Positions 25,285 to 32,102 of a stretch of 39,576 nt of DNA are shown here, one piece after another. Positions within the stretch are counted from its first letter, which is position 1, and every line of letters begins with the position of its first letter. The notes under the pieces were generated by a model, which worked only from the letters and a program-made list of their open reading frames with translations, searched no databases and was not told where the DNA came from. The position numbers and the translations under genes were made by a program. Source of the stretch: a virus; IMG/VR virus record IMGVR_UViG_3300021960_000193, positions 1 through 39,576 of that record, one strand, 5' to 3'.

Positions 25285-25524
25285 TTAGAGAGGAAGTTTA
25301 GCGACAGATTTACCTTTGCGATGCTTCTCAATAAAGTTAATCGCAGATTGACGATTGCGACACTCTTTGATACATCTACCCTGATGAATGATTGCTAATT
25401 GTGTATCGCTCCCAATAATAGGCACAGCAGCATAACACAATGGGTCTTCATATTTGCCAACCATAAACCCTTGCTCTACAGGTTTAGGATCAAGAATGTC
25501 GCTCTTTTGTTGTATTAGTTTCAT
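25285..25524 (-). CDS. Small hypothetical protein (79 aa)
   Basis: Begins MKLIQQKSDILDPKPVEQGF and has a beta-alpha pattern with the basic end KHRKGKSVAKLPL. Its ATG overlaps the helicase stop (ATGA), so it is translated with the helicase and might be a partner; that is inference. No known domain recognised. Confidence 0.8.
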   Translation of the reverse strand: MKLIQQKSDILDPKPVEQGFMVGKYEDPLCYAAVPIIGSDTQLAIIHQGRCIKECRNRQSAINFIEKHRKGKSVAKLPL

Positions 25525-26732
25525 CGGCGGATCTCACTGATTGCTGGTTGCCCTTGATTGAACACAACATCAACAACTGCTTGCACTTTGCGAGCGGTGG
25601 AAATACCAACGCTGTCATAAGTGGGGATGCAAACCAATCCAAAGGTCTTGGACTTGTCACCCAAACGAATAACCCGACCGATAGACTGACTGATGCCAAT
25701 ATAGTCCATATTACGCATGAAGATGACTGCTTCTAGTCCATTGACGTTGATGCCTTCAGACAGAATACTGTGGTGGATTACAACAAACTTCTTGTCAGAT
25801 TGCTTGCCCCATGCATTGAGAGTCTCAAAGAATTGGTCACGATTGACCTTCTTACCATCAATGATTGCACCAGTCTTGGATGTAATCGTCATCCAAGAAT
25901 ATCCACGAAGTTGTAGTTGAGCGCAGAAGTCAGAGTTAGAAATAAGACCCATAATCTGCTTGGTTGTGCGAGCACAGATCAGAGTTTTGTCAATGTTGTT
26001 GTCATCAATCGTTTCCAGCAGATTGTCACTATCCTCTGCATACATTACCTTGCGACCCTTAACCAAAGGAAGTTGCTTGACTACAACTTTAGGAGGGAGA
26101 ATGTAACCCTGTTCAACAAGTTCAGGAGCAGGAACATTGCACAGAACCTGACCATAAACATCACCCCAATTCATTCCTGGTTTAGATGCAGTCAGAGAAT
26201 GTTTGGGAGTTGCAGTAAAGAAGTATGCACGATCTGCTGCATTGCTGAAGTATTCAGTAGCAGGGAAGAAGTTACGCTTAACACTATTGTGTGCCTCATC
26301 AAAGTAAATGTTATTGACCTCAATATCTGCTTGCTGAATACGCTCAAGCGAGTTGTAAGTAGTGAAGATGATTACATTCTCACCAGCAGTCCGTGCAGTA
26401 TTAGCAAACAGGTGAATCTGTTCGGGTTTGGTAGAAGAATAGTGATGAGTTTCACCACTATGAACATGCATCACATGAGTGTAGGAAGTATCAATAACTT
26501 CCAGAAATTCGCTGCACAGTTGTTCTGCAAGAAGAATACGCGGAGCAACAACAACAGTAGTAATGCCTTTCGTGATAAGATCGTGAGTGGTTTGAGTATC
26601 AACAATCATCGTCAGAGTTTTGCCACCACCAGTAGGAACAATGATCTGTCCCTTGTGGTAAGAAAACATGCGATCTAGGATGCGTTCTTGATGAGGGCGA
26701 AGAGTAATAGTCACAGGCAGGTAGTCTGACAC
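25521..26732 (-). CDS. SF2 DEAH-box helicase (403 aa)
   Basis: Motifs appear in order: LRPHQ near residue 11, Walker A PTGGGKT at 33-39, motif Ia VVAPRILLAEQ, DEAH (FDEAHN) at about 145, motif III TATP at about 173, and motif VI QSIGRVIR near 350. This is a full SF2 ATPase core of the phage-helicase/UvsW-like and restriction-helicase type. I start it at GTG 26732 (MSDYLPVTITLRP); TTG 26735 is possible, and neither has a ribosome site. A long hairpin stands just upstream. Likely role: DNA unwinding or branch remodelling in replication or recombination. Confidence 0.88.
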   Translation of the reverse strand: MSDYLPVTITLRPHQERILDRMFSYHKGQIIVPTGGGKTLTMIVDTQTTHDLITKGITTVVVAPRILLAEQLCSEFLEVIDTSYTHVMHVHSGETHHYSSTKPEQIHLFANTARTAGENVIIFTTYNSLERIQQADIEVNNIYFDEAHNSVKRNFFPATEYFSNAADRAYFFTATPKHSLTASKPGMNWGDVYGQVLCNVPAPELVEQGYILPPKVVVKQLPLVKGRKVMYAEDSDNLLETIDDNNIDKTLICARTTKQIMGLISNSDFCAQLQLRGYSWMTITSKTGAIIDGKKVNRDQFFETLNAWGKQSDKKFVVIHHSILSEGINVNGLEAVIFMRNMDYIGISQSIGRVIRLGDKSKTFGLVCIPTYDSVGISTARKVQAVVDVVFNQGQPAISEIRR

Positions 26733-26746
26733 CAAAGAATAATAAT

Positions 26747-26776
26747 AGCACCCTTACAGACGATTGTAAAGGGTGC
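26747..26776 (-). promoter_or_regulatory. Hairpin in the helicase leader
   Basis: On the minus strand GCACCCTTTACA and TGTAAGGGTGC pair over 11 bp with a one-base bulge and a 6-nt loop. It is followed by ATTATTATTCTTTG and the helicase start. It may be an attenuator or terminator between repeat copy 10 and the gene. Confidence 0.7.
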
Positions 26777-26783
26777 TGACGAC

Positions 26784-26819
26784 GCTTATACTATAAAGAC
26801 ACTTTGCGCGTCCCCCCTT
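26784..26819 (-). repeat. Repeated leader element, copy 10
   Basis: Minus strand: AAGGGGGGACGCGCAAAG, then TGTCTTTATAGTATAAGC. Its first base touches the methyltransferase stop codon (TGA). Unlike other copies it is followed by a second, larger hairpin. Confidence 0.88.
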
Positions 26820-27772
26820 CAAGTCATCGCAGCAATGAGAGGACTTGTGGTTTCTTGTATTGATTTCTCAAATAACATTTTACCATCGTTGTTAATATCA
26901 AATAAAATGTAATTTCTATTTGTAGCAATAGCACTTCTGCCTACAGTTCCAGACCCAGCACAAGGATCTAAAACAATAGAGTTTTGATTACTGAACATAT
27001 TAACAATTCTATTGAGAAGTGCAACAGGTTTCTGTGTTGCATAATCCATCTTCTCAACTCCTTGGATCTGTTTTATATCAGACCATACATCTTTAACAGG
27101 GATTCCATCCATCTCATCCAGAAACTTCTTCACTCTAGGAATACCTGTGATTGGTGAATACTCAAGGCGATTGTCATCATGAAGCATCTGCATCCTCTCT
27201 TTTGAGATATGCCATTGGAGATCATTTCCATTCCATTCATATCTCAAATTGGGGCGAGATACAACATTAGGTTGACGATTAACCAATGCAGATGTGTTGT
27301 ATTTCATATTGCGAATGGGACACATCTTTGCCTTCTTCACAGTATCATCATCGTATGCTTTGTGTTCAGAATTGTAGATAGATTCTGCACCTTTCTGATA
27401 AACAATGATCGTATCGTGATTGCGTTGGAGTTGCTTTTTTGACTTGTGGTTGCCTCCAGAGATCCAAACAATCTCATTCTTAAATCTTTTCTCACCAAAG
27501 ATATCATCAAGAACAATACGAATATGATGAGAAATCTTTGGTTCTACATGCACAACAATGTTGCCACAATCGGTGAGAACGCGATGACATTCTTCCAGCA
27601 AAGGACGCATCAACAATTCGCGATAATCCGCACTGGAAGTAAATCTATCATCAAAGTGATAGAAATCTCTTCCAGTGCAATAAGGTGGATCAATATAAAT
27701 TAGATCCACCGTGTTTGCATCAACTTGCTTCAGCAGTTCTCTACTGTCACCGATAGTGTATTCATTTAGCAT
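26819..27772 (-). CDS. Beta-class DNA adenine-N6 (or cytosine-N4) methyltransferase (317 aa)
   Basis: Motif IV DPPY (residues 28-31, IYIDPPYCTGRDFYHF) precedes motif I LDPCAGSGTVG (about 268-278), which is the beta-class order. Between them lies a large target-recognition region with EIVWISGGNHKSKKQL and a TQKPVALLNRIV helix before motif I. The ATG at 27772 overlaps the preceding nuclease-like gene by 11 nt. An in-frame TTG at 27784 is less likely. The pair suggests a modification enzyme tied to a cleavage activity. Target site not readable. Confidence 0.92.
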   Translation of the reverse strand: MLNEYTIGDSRELLKQVDANTVDLIYIDPPYCTGRDFYHFDDRFTSSADYRELLMRPLLEECHRVLTDCGNIVVHVEPKISHHIRIVLDDIFGEKRFKNEIVWISGGNHKSKKQLQRNHDTIIVYQKGAESIYNSEHKAYDDDTVKKAKMCPIRNMKYNTSALVNRQPNVVSRPNLRYEWNGNDLQWHISKERMQMLHDDNRLEYSPITGIPRVKKFLDEMDGIPVKDVWSDIKQIQGVEKMDYATQKPVALLNRIVNMFSNQNSIVLDPCAGSGTVGRSAIATNRNYILFDINNDGKMLFEKSIQETTSPLIAAMT

Positions 27773-28295
27773 TGTTGAGAGCAATCAGAACCTCCTTTGC
27801 GCGACCAGCATACTTTTTGCGGACAGATGCAGGGACAGAACCTACACAATATCCAGGCATATTCTTGTCTTCCAGTTCATAACTAGGAACAGCAAGAAAC
27901 TCCCAGTCAGAAATATCTTCGTGACCTTTAGGAATAATAAACAGTATAACATCAAATGAGTCTACTGCATAGCGAACCTGACCATTCTTTGCACCATTGT
28001 TTGCATTTTTGCCAGTGGTGCGGCGAGTCTGCTCCATGTGCAAAGTATTGCCACCGCGATACTTAACTTGGATACGCAGACCGTTAGAAGAAAGGCGGTC
28101 ATATTTCTCCTGCTGACCATCAAGGTCGTCAGGAGACTTGTCGTTTTCAATACCACATTCATCGCGCAACCATTGCGGGGCGATAATGCGTTCGGTTGGA
28201 AATGCAAGAAACTTGCCAATCTCTCGCGTGTCGCCTTCAGTGATGAGTTCTTCAAAACCGAGAGCAACGATTTCGGAAAGTGTAGTAACTCCCAT
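27762..28295 (-). CDS. Candidate PD-(D/E)XK nuclease, restriction-endonuclease-like (177 aa)
   Basis: A 177-residue protein with an N-terminal helical part, then KYDRLSSNGLRIQVKYRGGN (D66 and Q76-x-K78), a QTRRTTGKN segment and a hydrophobic strand SFDVILFIIP. This is the order expected for a PD-(D/E)XK core in which Gln replaces the usual Glu. The start has an excellent site, AAGGAGATCACTG before ATG. It overlaps the methyltransferase gene by 11 nt, as many restriction-modification pairs do. The assignment is from pattern only and needs structural confirmation. Confidence 0.55.
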   Translation of the reverse strand: MGVTTLSEIVALGFEELITEGDTREIGKFLAFPTERIIAPQWLRDECGIENDKSPDDLDGQQEKYDRLSSNGLRIQVKYRGGNTLHMEQTRRTTGKNANNGAKNGQVRYAVDSFDVILFIIPKGHEDISDWEFLAVPSYELEDKNMPGYCVGSVPASVRKKYAGRAKEVLIALNNAK

Positions 28296-28318
28296 CAGTG
28301 ATCTCCTTGTGTTTGTAT

Positions 28319-28352
28319 CTATTAGAGGGACATTTTAAGCGTCCCCCCCTTT
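28319..28352 (-). repeat. Repeated leader element, copy 11
   Basis: Minus-strand AAAGGGGGGGACGCTTAAA, then ATGTCCCTCTAATAGAT. It has seven G residues and the tail has lost the TATAAGC motif. It lies 5 nt after the upstream stop, and the downstream start has its own Shine-Dalgarno site. Confidence 0.85.
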
Positions 28353-28357
28353 GTTTG

Positions 28358-29533
28358 TCAAATTATTTCTTCTTCAGTATCAAATGCCATTTCAAATGGT
28401 TCATCTTCATCTTCAAGTTGATTCATGCACCAGATTTCCATATTCAAGTCACTCAACTTCTTGCGATAACCATCAAGAATAGATGGTTGAATTACTTGAC
28501 CAATAGGTGCAAGAATGTTGTCTCTCCTTATCTGCCAAGAATCGTTAAGTCTTTTTTTGAATTTGATTCTAGACTCAACAATTTTCTTTGCATTGGTTGA
28601 GTTGTCTTTATTCCAGAGAAGAACTTTCACAGTCTTTGGTGGAGTTGGTGGCAGAACTTCTTCAAGAGGTGTTTTCTCTTTTGGATTTTCTCTCTCACAA
28701 ACTACTCTCAAAAGTCTGTCTGCATAAGTATAGCAATATCCATCATGATCCCTGATCGGCACAACAAAATAGTAGTTGTTGTCATCCTCAACGTTGTGAG
28801 GTTTCCAATCATCAGATTCTGCGATGAAATTATCAAGATCTTCTTCGTTGTTGTTGATAGTTAATTGACCAACAACTTGTTCAGGATCCCGAAGAGAATC
28901 AAGAATCTTCGTCACAATTCTCTCAACAACTGCGGTGTTTTCATTATAACGAGTATAGCAACCCATGTGCTTCAAAAGATTCCTGACAAAAGATCTTGTG
29001 ATGAGATCAAAGTCTTCATGCCTATCTTTTTCTACTTCAATAATATTGACACACGCAGTTTCAAACTGATAGTCTTTCGTATCTTCAACGATAGGACCAT
29101 AAACATTTCCCCACATCGCTGCCATTGTTAGAATGGAATGATCTAGGAAAGAATTATAAATCCCACCATTAGAAGGAAAAACTCTTTTATATTTTGCAGA
29201 AGGAACTTCTTCAATCACTGGATTCTCACGACAAACTTTAAGTGTGTGCCGTCGATCAAATACTTCCTTCCAATCACCAATGGGCATAAAAGGTATGGGC
29301 CAAGATGTACGATCCCACCCGTAGAAGAGAGAACCTTTGAGTCCTACAATCTTCTGGGAAACTGTATCTTTGGTGCCGCGAACTGTATTATCCCCAACAC
29401 GGAGTTCGCTTACCTTACTCATTTCCAAATTATCTAATTCAAGAAATGGAAAGTTAATGTAAATATCGTCTTCTGAATTGACGACAAGATCTTCGATGGA
29501 GAAGTTGCTTCCCCAAGTTAATTTTTTTGCCAT
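28358..29533 (-). CDS. Uncharacterised 391-aa protein, possible ParB/sulfiredoxin-like segment
   Basis: Begins MAKKLTWGSNFSIEDLVVNS after a good site (GAGGTAATT) and a consensus promoter. Residues about 65-115 contain LFYGWDRTSWPIPFMPIGDW and EVFDRRHTLKVCRENP, which faintly recall the PI...GRHR core of ParB-like domains. The middle has a helical segment and the C-terminus is basic then very acidic (EDEDEPFEMAFDTEEEII). I do not recognise the family with confidence. Its neighbours are the nuclease/methyltransferase pair and the internal-head-protein candidate. Confidence 0.78.
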   Translation of the reverse strand: MAKKLTWGSNFSIEDLVVNSEDDIYINFPFLELDNLEMSKVSELRVGDNTVRGTKDTVSQKIVGLKGSLFYGWDRTSWPIPFMPIGDWKEVFDRRHTLKVCRENPVIEEVPSAKYKRVFPSNGGIYNSFLDHSILTMAAMWGNVYGPIVEDTKDYQFETACVNIIEVEKDRHEDFDLITRSFVRNLLKHMGCYTRYNENTAVVERIVTKILDSLRDPEQVVGQLTINNNEEDLDNFIAESDDWKPHNVEDDNNYYFVVPIRDHDGYCYTYADRLLRVVCERENPKEKTPLEEVLPPTPPKTVKVLLWNKDNSTNAKKIVESRIKFKKRLNDSWQIRRDNILAPIGQVIQPSILDGYRKKLSDLNMEIWCMNQLEDEDEPFEMAFDTEEEII

Positions 29534-29582
29534 AATTACCTCGTAATAAAGAAACCTTGACTATGCAGGTCTCATGCATTAT

Positions 29583-29611
29583 ATAGTATCACATTATTTC
29601 AAACTTGTCAA
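29583..29611 (-). promoter_or_regulatory. Sigma70-type promoter for the 391-aa gene
   Basis: The minus strand has TTGACA (29611-29606), 17 nt and TACTAT (29588-29583). The -35 box starts immediately after the TAG stop of the basic-protein gene. The leader to the ATG at 29533 is about 45 nt. Confidence 0.78.
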
Positions 29612-30139
29612 CTATTTGGAGGTGAACTTGTGCTTCAGTTCTTTCTCCGACTTCTTACCAGTTGATTGAAGAACCAAATCACGCAGAACTCTCTCACCTT
29701 TCTTATACAATGCTTTGCGCTCTTTGGTAGTCTTACCAGATGCTTTTTGTGGTTTATACTTTGGCGAAACTTCAGTCTTTTTCTTCTTCGCAAGCAGTTC
29801 AGATGCAGACTTTGTTTTCTCTCCTGCTTCTCTTCTCTTGCGCTCCAAGTATGCTTTGCGTTGTGCTTCTTTTGCACTCAATGCAGCAGATCCTCTTTCC
29901 TTTTCAGGTTGCTGAACTCTGGTCTCTGTCTTACGTTGAGTGCCAATATCTTTGCGTGGTTTGTATTCCTTTGCGGGTTCCATCTTACCACCGCCTGCTG
30001 CTTTCATTCTGCGGCGTTCTGGTGCTGTTTTCTTACGTTCTGCACCAATTCTTCCACCTTCACCAGTACGACGGATTTGTGATGATCCCATCACGTCCTT
30101 GTCGTATGCTTCGGCAATAAATTGTGAGAAGGTTTTCAT
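29612..30139 (-). CDS. Basic protein with T4-type capsid-targeting N-terminus (175 aa)
   Basis: The first 11 residues, MKTFSQFIAEA, match the capsid-targeting peptide of T4 internal proteins (MKTYQEFIAEA) at 8 of 11 positions. The I-A-E tripeptide of the gp21 prohead-protease cleavage site is kept, predicting a cut after Glu10. The rest is rich in Lys, Arg and Ala (RKAYLERKRREAGEKTKS), suited to DNA binding inside a head. It has its own promoter behind a strong hairpin. Likely role: an internal head protein packaged with the DNA and possibly injected. Internal proteins are not retained in sequence between phages, so the rest cannot be matched. Confidence 0.72.
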   Translation of the reverse strand: MKTFSQFIAEAYDKDVMGSSQIRRTGEGGRIGAERKKTAPERRRMKAAGGGKMEPAKEYKPRKDIGTQRKTETRVQQPEKERGSAALSAKEAQRKAYLERKRREAGEKTKSASELLAKKKKTEVSPKYKPQKASGKTTKERKALYKKGERVLRDLVLQSTGKKSEKELKHKFTSK

Positions 30140-30159
30140 TTGATTGCTTAACTATTCCT

Positions 30160-30188
30160 ATAGTATATTTAGATATGGGAAAAGTCAA
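30160..30188 (-). promoter_or_regulatory. Sigma70-type promoter for the internal-protein candidate
   Basis: The minus strand has TTGACT (30188-30183), 17 nt and TACTAT (30165-30160). It follows the hairpin at 30191-30218 by 2 nt, so terminator and promoter form a compact joint. The ATG at 30139 is about 20 nt downstream. Confidence 0.75.
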
Positions 30189-30190
30189 TA

Positions 30191-30218
30191 GGGGACAACC
30201 AGTTTCCTGACTGTCCCC
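30191..30218 (-). terminator. 12-bp hairpin with GAAA tetraloop between transcription units
   Basis: On the minus strand GGGGACAGTCAG and CTGGTTGTCCCC form a 12-bp stem (two G-T wobbles) around GAAA. It follows the stop of the 68-residue gene. The tract after it is TATTGACTTTT rather than a clean T-run, so termination strength is uncertain. Confidence 0.7.
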
Positions 30219-30225
30219 ATTCTTA

Positions 30226-30432
30226 TCAATCTTCTTCTTTTAGTTTATCCATTGCAGACTTACTTACTTTACACACCAAGTCGTTGTCATAGAAATACTT
30301 AACACGTTCGCGGCGAGCAACAATAAGCATGTCATATTCTTCCTGTTGTTCTTTAGTGAAGCGGAAGTCTTGACGCCTCCAAGCATCACGAAGTTCTTTC
30401 AAGTGAGGCAGAACGTTCACAGTGTCAGTCAT
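30226..30432 (-). CDS. Conserved charged protein (68 aa)
   Basis: Begins MTDTVNVLPHLKELRDAWRR and is highly charged and helical, ending VSKSAMDKLKEED. Its ATG overlaps the stop of the acidic 43-residue gene (TGATG). It is the last gene before the hairpin at 30191. Function unknown. Confidence 0.8.
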   Translation of the reverse strand: MTDTVNVLPHLKELRDAWRRQDFRFTKEQQEEYDMLIVARRERVKYFYDNDLVCKVSKSAMDKLKEED

Positions 30433-30563
30433 CAGAAGTCCCAGTTAGAGTTAAGAAATGCTTCAAAGGTTTTGTTGTCATCTTCTTCAAAGAGTTCATC
30501 CTCTTCAATGAAGTCAAAGTTCACAAGTTCTTCAACTTGTTGTTCATCAAGGAAAGCGTTCAT
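30432..30563 (-). CDS. Very acidic small protein (43 aa)
   Basis: A 43-residue frame, MNAFLDEQQVEELVNFDF then IEEDELFEEDDNKTFEAF, starts 10 nt after repeat copy 12 and is coupled by TGATG to the next gene. About one third of its residues are Asp or Glu. Such peptides can be DNA mimics or inhibitors, but that is only a possibility. Confidence 0.72.
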   Translation of the reverse strand: MNAFLDEQQVEELVNFDFIEEDELFEEDDNKTFEAFLNSNWDF

Positions 30564-30572
30564 AAGTTCGGT

Positions 30573-30610
30573 GCTTACATAATTGGAACAGTTTAGGCGT
30601 CCCCCCTTTT
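30573..30610 (-). repeat. Repeated leader element, copy 12
   Basis: Minus-strand AAAGGGGGGACGCCTAAAC, then TGTTCCAATTATGTAAGC. The arms are more diverged (GTTCC), leaving a weaker stem. It overlaps the upstream stop by two bases. Confidence 0.85.
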
Positions 30611-30752
30611 AATTAACAAGGATTTGAATGTCTTTACATCCCTGTTCTCGTATTACTTTCTCCCAAAAGATTGCATCATCAATCTTGAGAAATGTCGCTG
30701 TTTGAGTTGAGAATCCTTTCTTTTTCGGTTTTTGGTATTTCACTTGGTACAT
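30609..30752 (-). CDS. Conserved small basic protein (47 aa), overlapping frame
   Basis: A 47-residue frame begins MYQVKYQKPKKKGFSTQTAT and ends CKDIQILVN, with AIFWEKVIREQG in the middle. It resembles short proteins of the form M.VKY..PKK.G.ST that I recall in cyanophages. It overlaps the C-terminal coding part of the membrane-protein gene by 74 nt in another frame, unusually long even for this phage. Confidence 0.72.
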   Translation of the reverse strand: MYQVKYQKPKKKGFSTQTATFLKIDDAIFWEKVIREQGCKDIQILVN

Positions 30753-30921
30753 CATTCCAATGCCTAATTACTCCTGCAACAATGAAACAGTTAGTGATAA
30801 GGTAAGTAGCAAATATAGTAGTCCGTATAAGAGCAATATTGTCTGATTCTTTGTCACATTTTGATGCCTTCTCTCCTAGTGCTTTTGCCCACCATCTCCA
30901 TGCATTTTTCCTCTTCTTCAT
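30679..30921 (-). CDS. Small membrane protein (80 aa)
   Basis: Begins MKKRKNAWRWWAKALGEKAS, a strongly basic N-terminus, followed by one hydrophobic segment (IRTTIFATYLITNCFIVAGVI, without its first residue 20 long) and a polar tail. It resembles a conserved cyanomyovirus membrane protein. It overlaps the gene upstream by 68 nt and the one downstream by 74 nt. Function unknown; probably in the host inner membrane. Confidence 0.8.
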   Translation of the reverse strand: MKKRKNAWRWWAKALGEKASKCDKESDNIALIRTTIFATYLITNCFIVAGVIRHWNDVPSEIPKTEKERILNSNSDISQD

Positions 30922-31147
30922 ACATTGTCTGTCTTGATCTTACATATTTAAGTTCTTTCCACTGTTCACGATAACATACAACCAAAAGTCTATCATTACT
31001 GTGAAATGGAGTATGACCAATGTCATCACGATGTCTTGGCATGACTAGCATTTCAATCGTGACATAATCATTGTCTTTGAAATACACCCATCCCTTAACA
31101 TCATGTTTCCAAATTACATAATCATTGACCTCTGGTTCGTAACTCAT
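30854..31147 (-). CDS. Conserved hypothetical protein (97 aa)
   Basis: Begins MSYEPEVNDYVIWKHDVKGW and continues with VYFKDNDYVTIEMLVMPR, a beta-rich pattern I recall in cyanomyovirus proteins (DYVIW...GWVYFK). The C-terminus is charged. It overlaps the next upstream gene by ATGA. Function unknown. Confidence 0.82.
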   Translation of the reverse strand: MSYEPEVNDYVIWKHDVKGWVYFKDNDYVTIEMLVMPRHRDDIGHTPFHSNDRLLVVCYREQWKELKYVRSRQTMYEEEEKCMEMVGKSTRREGIKM

Positions 31148-31425
31148 ATAAATGCTGCTTCTAATGGATTTAGGTTTAGTTGCATAGCAGAATACGGAGT
31201 TGTATTCTTTATATCTACCTGATCACCTTGTTTGGTGGCATTGATAGGCGCATAATAGCATTGCTTTTTTGTGTCGTAGAATCCCCAGATTGTGCGAGTA
31301 GGTACACCATTGTTGTAGTCAAAACGAATACTACAACGTAACCATATTGCGACAATATTCCTCTTAAACTCTTCAAACTCATAGTGATAATTTTGTGGAG
31401 ATTCATGAGGAAAGTTTTCAATCAT
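31144..31425 (-). CDS. Conserved hypothetical protein (93 aa)
   Basis: Begins MIENFPHESPQNYHYEFEEF, followed by KRNIVAIWLRCSIRF and IWGFYDTKKQCYYAPINA. These features match a small cyanophage family as I recall it. Compact beta-sheet pattern. It overlaps both neighbours by ATGA. Function unknown. Confidence 0.84.
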   Translation of the reverse strand: MIENFPHESPQNYHYEFEEFKRNIVAIWLRCSIRFDYNNGVPTRTIWGFYDTKKQCYYAPINATKQGDQVDIKNTTPYSAMQLNLNPLEAAFI

Positions 31426-31661
31426 GTGGTAAATGCTTCAATAACTTGAGAATCCAGATCTTCTGCTAATTGATACGCACGAGAATTGAGAATGTTCTCT
31501 TTCAGATCTGTATAGTGTTGTTCATAGAAATTACCATTATCTTCACTGGTAATTAGATCAAAACATTCATCATCGTCTTCAGCAATTACATTCCAAATAC
31601 CGCCATATTCTGACTGTGGAAAGGGAACATAGTGTTCAACAATGTAGAGATACTTTGCCAT
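31422..31661 (-). CDS. Conserved hypothetical protein (79 aa)
   Basis: Begins MAKYLYIVEHYVPFPQSEYG and continues GIWNVIAEDDDECFDLITSE, a recognised cyanophage small-protein pattern. Acidic, alpha/beta. It is the first gene after an extended -10 promoter at 31685-31690 and is coupled to the next by ATGA. Function unknown. Confidence 0.84.
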   Translation of the reverse strand: MAKYLYIVEHYVPFPQSEYGGIWNVIAEDDDECFDLITSEDNGNFYEQHYTDLKENILNSRAYQLAEDLDSQVIEAFTT

Positions 31662-31684
31662 TTTCGTGTGTAAATTACATACTA

Positions 31685-31690
31685 ATTATA
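31685..31690 (-). promoter_or_regulatory. Extended -10 promoter
   Basis: Minus-strand TGATATAAT contains a perfect TATAAT (31690-31685) with the TG extension. The -35 position has only a weak TTGCGG at 17-nt spacing. The TGA of this motif is the stop of the gene at 31691. The leader to the ATG at 31661 is about 17 nt. Confidence 0.6.
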
Positions 31691-31834
31691 TCAGGAACAG
31701 TAAAACTCCGCAAGATAATAATCAACTGTGATCTCAAGTTTTGCTGCTTCCTCTTCAACCTCTTTCCAAAACTCTTCTGCTACTTTGTCCATTTCTGCTT
31801 TTTTAATCATTTCTTGGATACGTTTGGAGATCAT
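31691..31834 (-). CDS. Helical small protein (47 aa)
   Basis: A 47-residue frame begins MISKRIQEMIKKAEMDKVAE and continues as a charged, heptad-like helix (EEFWKEVEEEAAKLEI), ending LAEFYCS. Its ATG overlaps the stop of the membrane peptide upstream (ATGA). Function unknown. Confidence 0.74.
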   Translation of the reverse strand: MISKRIQEMIKKAEMDKVAEEFWKEVEEEAAKLEITVDYYLAEFYCS

Positions 31835-31944
31835 TTGAAAGTTGCCTCGTCTTTGGGTCTGATTACCTTAAAATAGTATATCAGAAGACTGGTGATTGTT
31901 GCAACCAGTGAGAGAAAGAGAGCGATTGCTAATGAAATAGTCAT
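31831..31944 (-). CDS. Small membrane protein (37 aa)
   Basis: MTISLAIALFLSLVATITSL begins one long hydrophobic helix with a short basic tail (YYFKVIRPKDEATFK). ATGA overlaps on both sides tie it to a five-gene chain from 32503 to 31691. Function unknown. Confidence 0.74.
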   Translation of the reverse strand: MTISLAIALFLSLVATITSLLIYYFKVIRPKDEATFK

Positions 31945-32102
31945 CGTATTTCTTTACTTGGTGGTTGCATCAGTCTATGAATTGCTTGCTCGTGTGCATC
32001 AAACATCTTTTGATCACGTTGAATTAGAAATACATTCCAACCAAGAATGACAGCAAACCCAATCATTCCTGCGAGAATATATTTGCGGTTGGTGTTAGTC
32101 AT
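31941..32102 (-). CDS. Small membrane protein (53 aa)
   Basis: Starts MTNTNRKYILAGMIGFAVIL, one hydrophobic helix after a short basic N-terminus, then a polar helix (QKMFDAHEQAIHRLM). Coupled by ATGA to the 134-residue gene upstream and to the 37-residue peptide downstream. Function unknown. Confidence 0.76.
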   Translation of the reverse strand: MTNTNRKYILAGMIGFAVILGWNVFLIQRDQKMFDAHEQAIHRLMQPPSKEIR

